Part shown: positions 17,142 to 28,690 of the stretch, one piece after another
How positions within the stretch are numbered: position 1 is the stretch's first letter
Layout of the letters: each line of letters starts with the position of its first letter
Source: Luteibacter sp. UNCMF331Sha3.1
Lineage (GTDB): Bacteria; Pseudomonadota; Gammaproteobacteria; Xanthomonadales; Rhodanobacteraceae
Assembly (NCBI RefSeq): GCF_900109915.1
Contig: NZ_FOBU01000002.1
Span: 885,170-949,169, forward strand
Reading direction: 5' to 3'
DNA length: 64,000 nucleotides
The notes under the pieces: generated by a model
What the model was told of the DNA's origin: nothing
What the model saw: the letters and a program-made list of their open reading frames with translations, nothing else
Database searches by the model: none
Translations under genes and position numbers: made by a program

Positions 17142-18395
17142 GTGGAAGAAATCCGCAATTACACGATGAACTTCGGCCCGCAGCATCCCGCTGCGCACGG
17201 CGTGCTGCGCCTCGTGCTGGAAATGGACGGCGAGACCATCGTCCGTGCCGATCCGCACATCGGCCTGCTGCACCGTGGCACCGAGAAGCTCGCCGAATCG
17301 AAGCCGTTCAACCAGTCCATCGGTTACATGGATCGCCTCGACTACGTGTCGATGATGTGCAACGAGCACGCCTACGTGCGCGCCATCGAAAACCTCATGG
17401 GGATCGAGGCGCCGGTTCGCGCGCAGTACATCCGCACGATGTTCGACGAGATCACGCGTATCCTCAACCACCTCATGTGGGTGGGCTCGAACGCGCTCGA
17501 TCTCGGCGCCATGGCCGTGTTCCTCTACGCGTTCCGTGAACGCGAAGAACTGATGGACGTCTACGAGGCGGTGTCGGGCGCGCGCATGCACGCCACGTAT
17601 TACCGTCCGGGCGGCGTCTACCGCGACCTGCCGGAACAGATGCCGCAGTATCGCGAATCGCCGTGGCACAAGGGCGGCGACCTCAAGCGCCTGAACGCCT
17701 GGCGCGAAGGTTCGATGCTCGACTACCTCACCGAGTTCACGAACGACTTTCCGAAGCGCGTCGACGAATACGAAGCGCTGCTGACGAACAACCGCATCTG
17801 GAAGCAGCGCACGGTCGGCATCGGCATCATCGATCCGGAGAAGGCGCAGGCCTGGGGCATGACCGGCGCGATGCTGCGCGGCTCCGGTATCGCGTGGGAT
17901 CTTCGCAAGAAGCAGCCCTATGCCGCGTACGACCAGATGGATTTCGACATCCCGGTCGGCGTCAACGGCGACTGCTACGACCGTTACCTCGTGCGCGTCG
18001 AGGAAATGCGTCAGTCCAACCGCATCATCCGCCAGTGCGTCGAGTGGCTGAAGGCCAACCCGGGTCCGGTGATGGTGCAGAACTACAAGGTCGCGCCGCC
18101 CAGTCGTGAAGAAATGAAAAACGACATGGAAGCGCTCATCCACCACTTCAAGCTCTTCACCGAGGGCTATGGCGTGCCGGCCGGCGAGACGTACTCCGCC
18201 GTCGAGGCCCCGAAGGGTGAATTCGGCTGCTACCTCGTGTCCGACGGTGCGAACAAGCCCTTCCGCGTGCATCTGCGCGCGCCCGGCTTCGCGCACCTGT
18301 CTTCGATGGACGCGATCGTGAGGGGCCACATGCTCGCCGACGTCGTCGCGATGATCGGCACCTACGATCTCGTTTTCGGCGAAGTCGACCGCTAA
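17142..18395 (+). CDS. nuoD: NADH-quinone oxidoreductase subunit D
   Basis: 417-residue 49-kDa-type subunit that forms the quinone-binding cavity with NuoB. The N-terminal [18 protein letters not shown] and [12 protein letters not shown] signatures, the [16 protein letters not shown] stretch and the C-terminal DLVFGEVDR are all intact. Start GTG 17142 is three bases after nuoC and fits the family N-terminus. Evolutionarily related to the large subunit of NiFe hydrogenases but without the Ni ligands. Confidence 0.98.
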   Translation: MEEIRNYTMNFGPQHPAAHGVLRLVLEMDGETIVRADPHIGLLHRGTEKLAESKPFNQSIGYMDRLDYVSMMCNEHAYVRAIENLMGIEAPVRAQYIRTMFDEITRILNHLMWVGSNALDLGAMAVFLYAFREREELMDVYEAVSGARMHATYYRPGGVYRDLPEQMPQYRESPWHKGGDLKRLNAWREGSMLDYLTEFTNDFPKRVDEYEALLTNNRIWKQRTVGIGIIDPEKAQAWGMTGAMLRGSGIAWDLRKKQPYAAYDQMDFDIPVGVNGDCYDRYLVRVEEMRQSNRIIRQCVEWLKANPGPVMVQNYKVAPPSREEMKNDMEALIHHFKLFTEGYGVPAGETYSAVEAPKGEFGCYLVSDGANKPFRVHLRAPGFAHLSSMDAIVRGHMLADVVAMIGTYDLVFGEVDR

Positions 18396-18416
18396 GTCGA
18401 CGGAGTGAACTGAATC

Positions 18417-18944
18417 ATGAAAGCCACCGGTCATTTCGAGCAGGTGAAGGACGTCGATCCGTCCACCGTGCTCAACGATCACACCCGCGCCCACATCGAT
18501 CATTGGGTGTCCAAGTTCCCGCCGGACCGCAAGCGCTCGGCGCTGATCCAGGCGCTCATGGCCGCTCAGGAGCAGAACGTCGGTTACCTCACCGACGAAC
18601 TGATCACCGCGGTCGCGAAGTACCTCGACCTGCCGCCGATCTGGGCCTACGAAGTCGCGAGCTTCTACTCGATGTTCGAGACGACCCCCGTCGGCCGCAA
18701 CAACGTCGCCATCTGCACCAACATTTCCTGCTGGCTCAACGGCGCCGAAGGCCTCGTTCGCCATTGCGAGAAGAAACTCGGCATCAAGACCGGCGAGAGC
18801 ACGGCCGATGGCCGTATCTACCTCAAGCAGGAAGAGGAGTGCCTGGCGGCATGCGCCGGCGCCCCGATGATGGTCGTCAACGGTCACTACCACGAGAAGC
18901 TGACGGCCGAATCGGTCGACGCGATCCTCGACGGTCTGAAGTGA
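18417..18944 (+). CDS. nuoE: NADH-quinone oxidoreductase subunit E
   Basis: 175-residue thioredoxin-like subunit binding the [2Fe-2S] cluster N1a. Four Cys ligands are seen in the pair CTNISC and in [10 protein letters not shown]-terminal helical region [18 protein letters not shown] is typical. It sits in the NADH-dehydrogenase module with nuoF, 10 bases downstream. Confidence 0.97.
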   Translation: MKATGHFEQVKDVDPSTVLNDHTRAHIDHWVSKFPPDRKRSALIQALMAAQEQNVGYLTDELITAVAKYLDLPPIWAYEVASFYSMFETTPVGRNNVAICTNISCWLNGAEGLVRHCEKKLGIKTGESTADGRIYLKQEEECLAACAGAPMMVVNGHYHEKLTAESVDAILDGLK

Positions 18945-18954
18945 GGTAAGGGCA

Positions 18955-20298
18955 ATGGCTAGCACCACCGGTCCCGTCGGACCCGCACCGCAGGAACATC
19001 AGGTCGTCTACACGACCCTGCACTTCGAAAAGCCGTGGGCCCTCGAGAACTACGAGAAGGTCGACGGTTACAAGGCGTGGCGCAAGATCCTCGCCGAGAA
19101 GCCGGATCCGGCCGCACTGATCGAAGAGATCAAGAAGAGTTCGCTGCGTGGCCGCGGCGGCGCAGGCTTCCCCACGGGCCTGAAGTGGTCCTTCATGCCG
19201 CGCAACGCACCGGGCCAGAAGTACATCCTGTGCAACTCGGACGAATCCGAGCCGGGTACCTGCAAGGACCGCGACATCCTGCGCTTCAACCCGCATTCGG
19301 TCATCGAAGGCCTGGCGATCGCGTGCTACTGCACCGGCTCGACCGTCGCCTACAACTACCTGCGTGGCGAATTCCATCACGAGCCGTTCGAGCACATCGA
19401 AGAAGCCCTGAAGGAAGCTTACGCCGCGGGTCTGTTGGGCAAGGACATCGGCGGTTCGGGTATCGACGTCGACATCTACAACGCCCTCGGCGCCGGCGCG
19501 TACATCTGCGGCGAAGAAACCGCGCTGATGGAATCGCTGGAAGGCAAGAAGGGCCAGCCGCGCTTCAAGCCGCCGTTCCCGGCCGGTTTCGGCCTGTACG
19601 GTCGTCCGACCACGATCAACAACACCGAGACGTATGCCTCGGTGCCGGCGATCCTGCGCAACGGCGCGGAGTGGTTCCTCAACCTCGGCAAGCCGAACAA
19701 CGGCGGCCCGAAGATCTTCTCGGTCTCCGGCCACGTGAACAATCCGGGCAACTTCGAGATCCGCCTGGGTACGTCGTTCGCCGACCTGCTGCAGATGGCT
19801 GGCGGCGTTCGCGGCGGCAACAAGCTCAAGGCGGTGATCCCGGGCGGCTCCTCGATGAAGGTGCTGCCGGCCGAGAAGATCATGGAATGCACCATGGACT
19901 ACGACTCGCTGCAGAAGGCGGGTTCGGGTCTGGGTTCCGGTGCCGTGATCGTGATGGACGAAACCACCTGCATGGTCCGGGCCTGCCATCGCATCTCGCG
20001 CTTCTACATGGCCGAGTCGTGCGGCCAGTGCACGCCGTGCCGCGAAGGCACCGGCTGGATGCACCGCGTGCTGTCGCGCATCGTGGAAGGCAAGGGTACC
20101 GAAGACGATCTGCATCGCCTGAAGGCGGTCGCCGGTCAGATCGAGGGCCACACCATCTGCGCGTTCGGCGAAGCCGCCGCGTGGCCGGTGCAGGGCTTCC
20201 TGTACCACTTCTGGCACGAATTCGAATACTACGTGCAGCACGGCCGCTCCATCGTCGACGGCCCGGCTGACACGGTCACCACTGGAGTCGCTGCATGA
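18955..20298 (+). CDS. nuoF: NADH-quinone oxidoreductase subunit F (NADH/FMN site)
   Basis: 447-residue flavoprotein that oxidises NADH and passes electrons to cluster N3. The glycine-rich [14 protein letters not shown] (NADH), the FMN-binding [12 protein letters not shown]-like segment, [16 protein letters not shown] and the N3 ligands [11 protein letters not shown] with a downstream Cys near [15 protein letters not shown] are present. Its stop overlaps nuoG (ATGA). Confidence 0.98.
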   Translation: MASTTGPVGPAPQEHQVVYTTLHFEKPWALENYEKVDGYKAWRKILAEKPDPAALIEEIKKSSLRGRGGAGFPTGLKWSFMPRNAPGQKYILCNSDESEPGTCKDRDILRFNPHSVIEGLAIACYCTGSTVAYNYLRGEFHHEPFEHIEEALKEAYAAGLLGKDIGGSGIDVDIYNALGAGAYICGEETALMESLEGKKGQPRFKPPFPAGFGLYGRPTTINNTETYASVPAILRNGAEWFLNLGKPNNGGPKIFSVSGHVNNPGNFEIRLGTSFADLLQMAGGVRGGNKLKAVIPGGSSMKVLPAEKIMECTMDYDSLQKAGSGLGSGAVIVMDETTCMVRACHRISRFYMAESCGQCTPCREGTGWMHRVLSRIVEGKGTEDDLHRLKAVAGQIEGHTICAFGEAAAWPVQGFLYHFWHEFEYYVQHGRSIVDGPADTVTTGVAA

Positions 20299-22610
20299 GT
20301 GCGCAGCCCGTAGCCAATGCCGCGCCGGATCTCGTCAACATCGAGATCGACGGCGTCCCGGTGCAGGTCGCCAAGGGGTCGATGATCATCCAGGCGGCCG
20401 ATGCCGTCGGTATCCCCATCCCGCGCTTCTGCTACCACCGCAAGCTTCCGATCGCCGCCAACTGCCGCATGTGCCTGGTGGAAATCGAGAAGATGCCCAA
20501 GCCGGCCCCGGCCTGCGCCACGCCGGTGGGCGAGGGCATGAAGGTCTTCACGCGGTCGGACAAGGCGCTGAAGTCGCAGCGCAACGTGATGGAATTCCTG
20601 CTCATCAACCATCCGCTCGACTGCCCGATCTGCGATCAGGGCGGCGAGTGCGAACTGCAGGACGTCTCGCTCGGCTACGGCCGTTCGGTGTCGCGTTACA
20701 ACGAGCGCAAGCGCACGGTGGCCGACGAGAACCTCGGGCCGCTGATCGCGACCGAGATGACGCGCTGCATCCAGTGCACGCGCTGCGTCCGCTTCACCAG
20801 CGAGATCGCCGGCACGTACGAACTCGGTGGCATGAGCCGTGGCGAAGGCCTGGAGATCGGCACCTACATCGGCAAGACGATCGAGAGCGAACTGTCGGGC
20901 AACATCATCGACGTCTGCCCGGTCGGCGCGCTGACCAACAAGCCGTTCCAGTTCCAGGCGCGTGCCTGGGAACTGATCGCCCGTCCGTCCGTCGGCTACC
21001 ACGACGCGCTGGGCTCCAACCTCTGGATGCACACGCGTCGCGGCGAAGTGCTGCGTAACGTTCCGCGCGACAACGAAACCATCAACGAGTGCTGGCTCTC
21101 CGACCGCGACCGTTACAGCCACCAGGGCCTGTACGCCGCGGATCGCGTCAAGGCGCCGATGGTCAAGCGCAACGGCCAGTGGGCGACCACCACGTGGGAC
21201 GACGCGCTGTCGGTCGCCCGCGAAGCGCTCAAGAGCGTCGCCGGCTCCGATCTGGGCGTGCTCGTGCACGGCGCCACCTCGAACGAGGAGGGCGAACTCA
21301 TCGTCCGTCTCGCGCGCGGCCTCGGCACCGCGCACGTCGATCATCGCCTGCGTCAGCTCGACTTCGCCGACAACGCGTTCGCGAAGCCGTTCGCTTCGAC
21401 GATTGCCTCGTTCGACAAGGTGAAGTCGGCGCTGCTGGTCGGTTCCGACCTGCGTAACGAAGTGCCGCTGCTCAACCACCGCATCCGTCAGGCGGTGAAG
21501 CTGGGCGCGAAGGTGTATGCCGTCAACCCGGCGCACTTCAACTTCAACTACCCGCTGGCCGGCGAGTCGGTCGCCGCGCCGCACGCGCTGGTGAACGAGC
21601 TGCTGGTGCTGGCCAAGGCCGCCGCCGAGAACGGCGCCGCCGTGCCGGAGTCGATCGGCGCCGCCCTGGGCGGTGTCGAGACCACCGACGCGCACCGTGC
21701 CGCGTACAAGGCACTGTCGACCGACGGTGCCGTGGTGATCCTCGGCCAGGCCGCGGTCACGCATCCGGAAGCCTCCTGGCTGCGCGCGATCGCTCGCTTC
21801 ATCGCGCAGGCCGCGGGTGCCGCGTACAACGAGATCCCGGTCGGCGCGAACGCGCTGGGCCTGGCCTCGGTGGGCGTCATGCCGACCGCCGGTGGACTCG
21901 ATGCGCGCGCCATGCTGGCGCAGCCGCGCAAGGGTTACATCCTCTACAACGTGGAGCCGCCGCACGACTTCGCCGACGGCGCGCTCGCGCAGCAGGCGAT
22001 GCACTCGGCGCAGACCGTGGTCGCGTTCGCCGCGTATGCGAGCGACGCGCTGAAGGACTCCGCGGACGTCATCCTGCCGATCGGCCTCACGCCGGAAATC
22101 GACGGCACGCTCGTCAACGTCGAAGGCAACGCTCAGGCGGTCGCCGCCGGTGCGAAGGCGCCGGGCGAGGCTCGCGCCGGATGGAAGGTGCTGCGCGCGC
22201 TCGGCGGTTCGCTGGGCCTGCCGGGCTTCGAGTTCGACGATCTCGCAGGCCTGCGTGACGGCCTCGTGGAGCGCCCGTCCGAGGTGCGTCAGCAGCTCGC
22301 GCAGCGCGCCTCCGGCGTGTCGTTCTCGCGACTGGCCACCACGCCGATCTATCGCGTCGACGCGGTGCTTCGCCGTGCCGGCGCGCTGAACGCGCATCCG
22401 CTGAACCGTCCGGCCGCCATCCGCATCAACGCGGACGACGCCGGCGCGCTGGGTCTCGTCGACGGCGGCAACGCGCGTCTCGGCGACGCCGTGCTGCCGG
22501 TGGCGATCGAGGCCGCGGTGCCTGCCGGCGCCGCGTGGATCGAGGCCGCGCATTCCGAAACCGCGATGCTGCCCCCGTACGGCGCGGCCATCACCCTGAG
22601 CAAGGCGTAA
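20295..22610 (+). CDS. nuoG: NADH-quinone oxidoreductase subunit G
   Basis: 771-residue iron-sulfur subunit of the peripheral arm. N-terminal ferredoxin domain with [16 protein letters not shown] and CATPV ligands, then the His-containing cluster motif [18 protein letters not shown], the 4Fe-4S motif [16 protein letters not shown] and [14 protein letters not shown]. The remaining ~550 residues are a molybdopterin-oxidoreductase-like fold without cofactor. Shorter than the ~908 residues of the E. coli protein, mostly in the C-terminal half. ATG 20295 overlaps the nuoF stop. Confidence 0.97.
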   Translation: MSAQPVANAAPDLVNIEIDGVPVQVAKGSMIIQAADAVGIPIPRFCYHRKLPIAANCRMCLVEIEKMPKPAPACATPVGEGMKVFTRSDKALKSQRNVMEFLLINHPLDCPICDQGGECELQDVSLGYGRSVSRYNERKRTVADENLGPLIATEMTRCIQCTRCVRFTSEIAGTYELGGMSRGEGLEIGTYIGKTIESELSGNIIDVCPVGALTNKPFQFQARAWELIARPSVGYHDALGSNLWMHTRRGEVLRNVPRDNETINECWLSDRDRYSHQGLYAADRVKAPMVKRNGQWATTTWDDALSVAREALKSVAGSDLGVLVHGATSNEEGELIVRLARGLGTAHVDHRLRQLDFADNAFAKPFASTIASFDKVKSALLVGSDLRNEVPLLNHRIRQAVKLGAKVYAVNPAHFNFNYPLAGESVAAPHALVNELLVLAKAAAENGAAVPESIGAALGGVETTDAHRAAYKALSTDGAVVILGQAAVTHPEASWLRAIARFIAQAAGAAYNEIPVGANALGLASVGVMPTAGGLDARAMLAQPRKGYILYNVEPPHDFADGALAQQAMHSAQTVVAFAAYASDALKDSADVILPIGLTPEIDGTLVNVEGNAQAVAAGAKAPGEARAGWKVLRALGGSLGLPGFEFDDLAGLRDGLVERPSEVRQQLAQRASGVSFSRLATTPIYRVDAVLRRAGALNAHPLNRPAAIRINADDAGALGLVDGGNARLGDAVLPVAIEAAVPAGAAWIEAAHSETAMLPPYGAAITLSKA

Positions 22611-22613
22611 ACC

Positions 22614-23636
<1,023 letters not shown>

Positions 23637-23642
23637 AGAGCC

Positions 23643-24134
23643 ATGTCCCGCGTAACCCACTATCTCAAGAGCCTCCTGCTCCTCGAGCTGTTCAAGGGCA
23701 TGGGTCTGACCATGCGCTACATGTTCAGCCCGAAGTACACGATGCGTTATCCCTTCGAGCACATCCCGAAGTCGAACCGCTTCCGTGGCCTGCACGCCCT
23801 GCGTCGCTACGCCAACGGCGAAGAGCGCTGCATCGCGTGCAAGCTGTGCGAGGCCGTGTGCCCCGCGCTCGCGATCACCATCGACTCGGCGCCGCGCCCC
23901 GAGGACGGTCAGCGCCGCACCACGCGTTACGACATCGACCTGTTCAAGTGCATCTTCTGCGGCTTCTGCGAAGAGAGCTGCCCGGTCGACTCCATCGTCG
24001 AGACGCACGTGCACGAGTACCACATGGAGCACCGTGGCGAGAACGTGGTCACCAAGAGCCAGCTGCTGGCCATCGGTGACCGATTCGAGCAGGACATCGC
24101 TGCCGCCCGCGCTCAGGACGCGGCTTACCGCTGA
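23643..24134 (+). CDS. nuoI: NADH-quinone oxidoreductase subunit I
   Basis: 163-residue ferredoxin-like subunit carrying clusters N6a and N6b through two motifs, [12 protein letters not shown] and [12 protein letters not shown]. The N-terminal amphipathic helix ([20 protein letters not shown]) docks it to the membrane arm. Six bases after nuoH. Confidence 0.98.
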   Translation: MSRVTHYLKSLLLLELFKGMGLTMRYMFSPKYTMRYPFEHIPKSNRFRGLHALRRYANGEERCIACKLCEAVCPALAITIDSAPRPEDGQRRTTRYDIDLFKCIFCGFCEESCPVDSIVETHVHEYHMEHRGENVVTKSQLLAIGDRFEQDIAAARAQDAAYR

Positions 24135-24154
24135 GCGCCGAAGAGACCTATGCG

Positions 24155-24808
24155 ATGAATACCGATCTGCTCCAACTCATCTGTTTCTACCTCTTCGGTG
24201 GCGTGGCCGTCATTGGCGCCCTGATGGTCATCTCCGTGAAGAACTCGGTGCATGCCGTGCTCTCGCTGGTGCTGACCTTCTTCAGCATGGCCTGCGTCTG
24301 GCTGCTGGCCGAAGCCGAGTTCCTCGCCATCGCCCTCGTGGTCGTCTACGTCGGCGCGGTGATGGTGCTGTTCCTGTTCGTGGTGATGATGCTCGACATC
24401 AAGCAGGAGGTCGTCCGCGAGGGCTTCATCCGCTACCTGCCCGTCGGCATCGTCGTGGCCCTGGTCATGCTTGCCGAAATGCTCGCCATGATCGGCGTGA
24501 AGGCGATGGCGGGGCATACCCTGGGTCCCAACCCGGCCGGTGAGTCCAACGTCGCATGGCTGGGCCAGGCGCTCTACACCGAGTTCCTGCTGCCGTTCGA
24601 AATCGCCGCGCTGATCCTCACCGTGGGTATCGTCGCCGCCGTCGCCCTGACGTTGCGCCAGCGCCTCGGTGTACGTCACCAGTCGGCCAGCCAGCAGGTC
24701 GCCGTGCAGGCCACCGACCGCGTCCGCGTCGTCAAGGTGCCGGTCGAACGCCCGGCTTCGGTCTCGCCGGCTCCGGTCGTCGCGCCCCCGCAGGAGAATG
24801 CCCCGTGA
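24155..24808 (+). CDS. nuoJ: NADH-quinone oxidoreductase subunit J
   Basis: 217-residue membrane subunit with five hydrophobic segments; [28 protein letters not shown] is the conserved third helix. The last ~50 residues (from [14 protein letters not shown] to [13 protein letters not shown]) form a Gln/Val/Pro-rich soluble tail absent from the 184-residue E. coli protein. The stop overlaps the nuoK GTG. Confidence 0.95.
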   Translation: MNTDLLQLICFYLFGGVAVIGALMVISVKNSVHAVLSLVLTFFSMACVWLLAEAEFLAIALVVVYVGAVMVLFLFVVMMLDIKQEVVREGFIRYLPVGIVVALVMLAEMLAMIGVKAMAGHTLGPNPAGESNVAWLGQALYTEFLLPFEIAALILTVGIVAAVALTLRQRLGVRHQSASQQVAVQATDRVRVVKVPVERPASVSPAPVVAPPQENAP

Positions 24809-25110
24809 TCACGCTTTCCCATTACATCGTCCTCGGCGCGATCCTCTTCTGTATCGCGGTCGCCGGGCTCTTCATCAACCGCAAGAACGTGATCGTGCTG
24901 CTCATGGCGATCGAGCTGATGCTCCTCGCGGTGAATACGAACTTCGTGGCCTTCTCGCGCTTCTTCGGCGACGTCGGCGGCCAGGTCTTCGTGTTCTTCA
25001 TCCTCACCGTGGCCGCGGCGGAATCCGCCATCGGCCTGGCGATCCTGGTCCTGCTGTTCCGCAATCGCAGCACGATCAACGTCGCCGAAATCGACAGCAT
25101 GAAGGGTTGA
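24805..25110 (+). CDS. nuoK: NADH-quinone oxidoreductase subunit K
   Basis: 101-residue antiporter-like small subunit with three helices and the two conserved membrane glutamates, in [13 protein letters not shown] and [13 protein letters not shown], that take part in proton translocation. GTG 24805 overlaps the nuoJ stop (GTGA) and gives the standard length. nuoL follows after four bases. Confidence 0.96.
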   Translation: MITLSHYIVLGAILFCIAVAGLFINRKNVIVLLMAIELMLLAVNTNFVAFSRFFGDVGGQVFVFFILTVAAAESAIGLAILVLLFRNRSTINVAEIDSMKG

Positions 25111-25114
25111 TCCG

Positions 25115-27151
25115 ATGAGTCTCTCGCTTTCAATCCTGCTGACGATCGCGCTCGCACCGCTGGTGGGCTCGATCCTGGCCGGCCTGTTCGGACGCGTCAT
25201 CGGCCGGGCAGGGGCGCACACCGTCACGCTGCTCGGCGTGGCGATCGCCTGCGGCCTGTCCTTCCACGTCCTCTACCAGCTCGTCTGGGGCGGTGCGCAG
25301 AACTTCAACCAGGACGTCTATACCTGGTTCGAGATCGGCAACTACCACGCCTCGGTCGGCTTCATGGTCGACCGCCTCACCGCCATGATGATGGTGGTGG
25401 TCACCTTCGTGTCGCTGCTGGTGCATCTGTACACCATCGGCTACATGGCGGACGACCCGGGCTACCAGCGGTTCTTCAGCTACATCTCGCTCTTCACCTT
25501 CTCGATGCTGATGCTCGTCATGAGCAACAACTTCATGCAGCTGTTCTTCGGCTGGGAAGCGGTGGGCCTGGTGTCGTACCTGCTGATCGGCTTCTGGTAC
25601 AAGCGGCCGACCGCGATCTTCGCGAACCTCAAGGCGTTCCTCGTCAACCGCGTGGGCGACTTCGGTTTCCTGCTCGGCATCGCGGCGATCCTGTTCTTCC
25701 TGAAGACGCTCGATTACCAGACCGCGTTCGACGCGGCACCGACGCTCGTGGGCAAGACGCTGCAGATCACGCAGAACCATGCGTGGGATGCCGCCACGGT
25801 GATCGGCATCCTGCTGTTCATCGGTGCCATGGGCAAGTCGGCCCAGGTGCCGCTGCACGTGTGGCTGCCCGATTCGATGGAAGGCCCGACCCCCATCTCG
25901 GCGCTGATCCACGCGGCCACGATGGTGACCGCGGGCATCTTCATGGTCGCCCGCATGTCGCCGCTGTTCGAGCTGACGGACGCCGCGCTGTCGTTCATCC
26001 TCGTCATCGGTTCCACCACCGCGCTGTTCACGGGCCTGATCGGCATCGTGCAGAACGACATCAAGCGCGTGATCGCGTACTCCACGCTGTCGCAGCTCGG
26101 CTACATGACCGTCGCGCTGGGCGTCTCCGCCTATAGCGGCGCCGTGTTCCACCTCATGACCCACGCCTTCTTCAAGGCGCTGCTGTTCCTCGGTGCCGGT
26201 TCGGTGATCATCGGCATGCACCACGAGCAGGACATGCGCTACATGGGTGGCCTGCGCAAGTACATGCCGGTCACGTGGATCACGATGTGGATCGGTTCGC
26301 TGGCTCTCGCCGGCACGCCGTTCTTCTCGGGCTTCTACTCGAAGGACGCGATCATCGAAGCCGTCGGCGAGTCGCATCGCTGGGGCGCCAACTACGCTTA
26401 CTTCTGCGTGCTGGCCGGTGTGTTCGTCACGTCGTTGTACAGCTTCCGCCTGCTCTACATGACCTTCCACGGCAAGGAGCGTTTCACGGTGGAGCACCAG
26501 GCGCATGGCCACGGCCATGACGACCACCACCACGACGACCATGGCCACCACACGCCGGGTGTGCTCGAGCACGCGCCGCACGAGTCGCCCTGGGTGGTGA
26601 CGGTGCCGTTGGTGTTGCTGGCCATCCCGTCGATCCTGATCGGCTTCTTCACCGTCGGTCCGATGCTGTTCGGCGACTGGTTCGGCAAGGCCATCCACGT
26701 CAACGAAGAGAACAATGTTCTGGGCGAGCTCGCGCACGAGTTCCACGGCGCGCTGAACATGGGTATCCACGGCTTTACCGCCGCACCGTTCTGGCTGGCC
26801 TTCGCGGGCTTCGCCGTCGCGACCTACGTGTACTTGTTCAATCCGTCCATCGCCGACAAGGCGAAGCGCGCGCTCAAGCCGGTGTACGAACTGCTCAACC
26901 ACAAGTACTGGATCGATGAACTCTACTTCGCGGTGTTCGCGAAGGGCGGCGTGAAGCTCGGCGAAGGCCTCGCGAAGGTGGGCGATGCCGCCATCATCGA
27001 CGGTGCCATCGTGAACGGCTCGGCCGGCCTCGTGCAGCGCATCGCGAGCGGCACCCGTCGCCTGCAATCCGGATTCCTCTTCCACTACGCCTTCGCCATG
27101 ATCCTCGGCCTCATCCTGCTCCTGGGCGGGTACTGGCTGATCGGGCAATAA
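25115..27151 (+). CDS. nuoL: NADH-quinone oxidoreductase subunit L
   Basis: 678-residue Mrp-antiporter-like proton-pumping subunit at the distal end of the membrane arm, with the long lateral helix in its C-terminal part. Family motifs include FFGWEAVGLVSYLLIGFWY, LHVWLPDSMEGPTPISALIHAATMV and the key Lys in KSAQVPLHVW. A His/Asp-rich loop at about residues 461-490 (12 His) interrupts the region after YMTFHGKERF; it could bind metal or be a neutral spacer. Confidence 0.97.
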   Translation: MSLSLSILLTIALAPLVGSILAGLFGRVIGRAGAHTVTLLGVAIACGLSFHVLYQLVWGGAQNFNQDVYTWFEIGNYHASVGFMVDRLTAMMMVVVTFVSLLVHLYTIGYMADDPGYQRFFSYISLFTFSMLMLVMSNNFMQLFFGWEAVGLVSYLLIGFWYKRPTAIFANLKAFLVNRVGDFGFLLGIAAILFFLKTLDYQTAFDAAPTLVGKTLQITQNHAWDAATVIGILLFIGAMGKSAQVPLHVWLPDSMEGPTPISALIHAATMVTAGIFMVARMSPLFELTDAALSFILVIGSTTALFTGLIGIVQNDIKRVIAYSTLSQLGYMTVALGVSAYSGAVFHLMTHAFFKALLFLGAGSVIIGMHHEQDMRYMGGLRKYMPVTWITMWIGSLALAGTPFFSGFYSKDAIIEAVGESHRWGANYAYFCVLAGVFVTSLYSFRLLYMTFHGKERFTVEHQAHGHGHDDHHHDDHGHHTPGVLEHAPHESPWVVTVPLVLLAIPSILIGFFTVGPMLFGDWFGKAIHVNEENNVLGELAHEFHGALNMGIHGFTAAPFWLAFAGFAVATYVYLFNPSIADKAKRALKPVYELLNHKYWIDELYFAVFAKGGVKLGEGLAKVGDAAIIDGAIVNGSAGLVQRIASGTRRLQSGFLFHYAFAMILGLILLLGGYWLIGQ

Positions 27152-27165
27152 GGGAAACGAGCTCT

Positions 27166-28677
27166 ATGTCGAATCACTTGCTCAGCCTGCTGATCTGGCT
27201 CCCGGTCGTCGGCGCCATCCCGGTGCTGCTGGCCGGCGCCGGTCGCCCAGGCCTCGCCCGCTGGATCTCGCTGCTGGTGGCGGTCGCCACGTTCGCCGCC
27301 AGCCTTGCCCTCCTGCCTGCCTACGATGCCGCCAGCGGCACGCTCCAGCTCAACGAATCGATGAGCTGGATCCCGTCGCTGGGGATCAACTACTCGCTGG
27401 CGGTCGACGGTATTTCCGTCGCCCTGATCATCCTCACCACCTTCGTCCAGATCCTGGTCATCGTCGGTGCGTGGGAAGTCATCCAGAACAAGCCGCACCA
27501 GTACATGGCCGCGATGCTGATTCTCGAAGGCATGATGATCGGCGTGTTCTGCGCGACGGACGCGTTGCTGTTCTACGTGTTCTTCGAAGCCATGCTGATC
27601 CCGATGTTCATCCTCATCGGTATCTGGGGTGGACCGCGTCGCGTCTACGCCACGCTGAAGTTCTTCATCTACACGTTCTTCGGCTCGATCTTCATGCTGA
27701 TCGGCCTGATCTACCTGTATCACAAGACCGGCGGCAGCTTCGCCATGTCGGACATGGCCAACGTCCACCTGACGCTGACCGAGCAGAGCTGGCTGTTCTT
27801 CGCCTTCCTGCTGGGCTTCGCGATCAAGGTGCCGATGGTGCCCGTGCACACGTGGCTGCCCGACGCCCACGTCGAAGCGCCCACCGGCGGTTCGGTGGTG
27901 CTGGCGGCGGTGATGCTGAAGATCGGCGGCTACGGTTTCCTCCGCTTCAGCCTGCCCATCACGCCGGACGCCTCGCACGAGTTCGCGTGGCTGGTGATCG
28001 TGCTCAGCCTGATCGCCGTCTGCTACATCGGCTACATCGCGCTCGTGCAGCAGGACATGAAGAAGCTGGTGGCGTATTCGTCCATCGCGCACATGGGCTT
28101 CGTCACGCTGGGTATCTTCATCGGTTTCCTGCTCGTTCGCGAAACCAACGATCCCGACGCGGCCCGCCTGGGCATGCAGGGCGCGATGGTGCAGATGATC
28201 TCGCACGGCTTCATCTCGGGTGCGATGTTCAGCTGCATCGGCGTGCTCTACGATCGCCTTCATTCGCGTCAGATCAAGGACTACGGCGGCGTCATCAACG
28301 TGATGCCGATCTTCGCGCCGTTCTATGTGCTGTTCGCCATGGCCAATAGCGGCCTGCCGGGCACGAGCGGCTTCGTCGGCGAGTTCATGGTGATCCTGGC
28401 GGCGTTCAGCGCCAATCCGTGGATCGCGCTGTTCGCGGCGTTCACGCTGATCATCGGCGCGGCGTACACGCTGTGGATGGTGAAGCGCGTCCTCTGGGGC
28501 GACATCACCAACAAGCACGTCGCGGAGCTGAAGGACGTCAACGGTCGCGAGATCTTCATGCTGGGCGCGTTCGCCGCCGGCGTGCTCGTCTTCGGCATCT
28601 GGCCCGAACCGCTCGTCCACCTGATGGATGCCTCGGTCGCTCGTATCGTCGAGCAGCTGGCCATCACCAAAGTCTGA
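27166..28677 (+). CDS. nuoM: NADH-quinone oxidoreductase subunit M
   Basis: 503-residue antiporter-like proton-pumping subunit with about 14 helices. Conserved FFEAMLIPMFILIGIWGG contains the key membrane Glu, and KVPMVPVHTWLPDAHVEAPTGGSVVLAAVMLK the proton-channel Lys. LVAYSSIAHMGF is typical. It follows nuoL after 14 bases and precedes nuoN by 13. Confidence 0.97.
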   Translation: MSNHLLSLLIWLPVVGAIPVLLAGAGRPGLARWISLLVAVATFAASLALLPAYDAASGTLQLNESMSWIPSLGINYSLAVDGISVALIILTTFVQILVIVGAWEVIQNKPHQYMAAMLILEGMMIGVFCATDALLFYVFFEAMLIPMFILIGIWGGPRRVYATLKFFIYTFFGSIFMLIGLIYLYHKTGGSFAMSDMANVHLTLTEQSWLFFAFLLGFAIKVPMVPVHTWLPDAHVEAPTGGSVVLAAVMLKIGGYGFLRFSLPITPDASHEFAWLVIVLSLIAVCYIGYIALVQQDMKKLVAYSSIAHMGFVTLGIFIGFLLVRETNDPDAARLGMQGAMVQMISHGFISGAMFSCIGVLYDRLHSRQIKDYGGVINVMPIFAPFYVLFAMANSGLPGTSGFVGEFMVILAAFSANPWIALFAAFTLIIGAAYTLWMVKRVLWGDITNKHVAELKDVNGREIFMLGAFAAGVLVFGIWPEPLVHLMDASVARIVEQLAITKV

Positions 28678-28690
28678 TCGGGAATAATCC

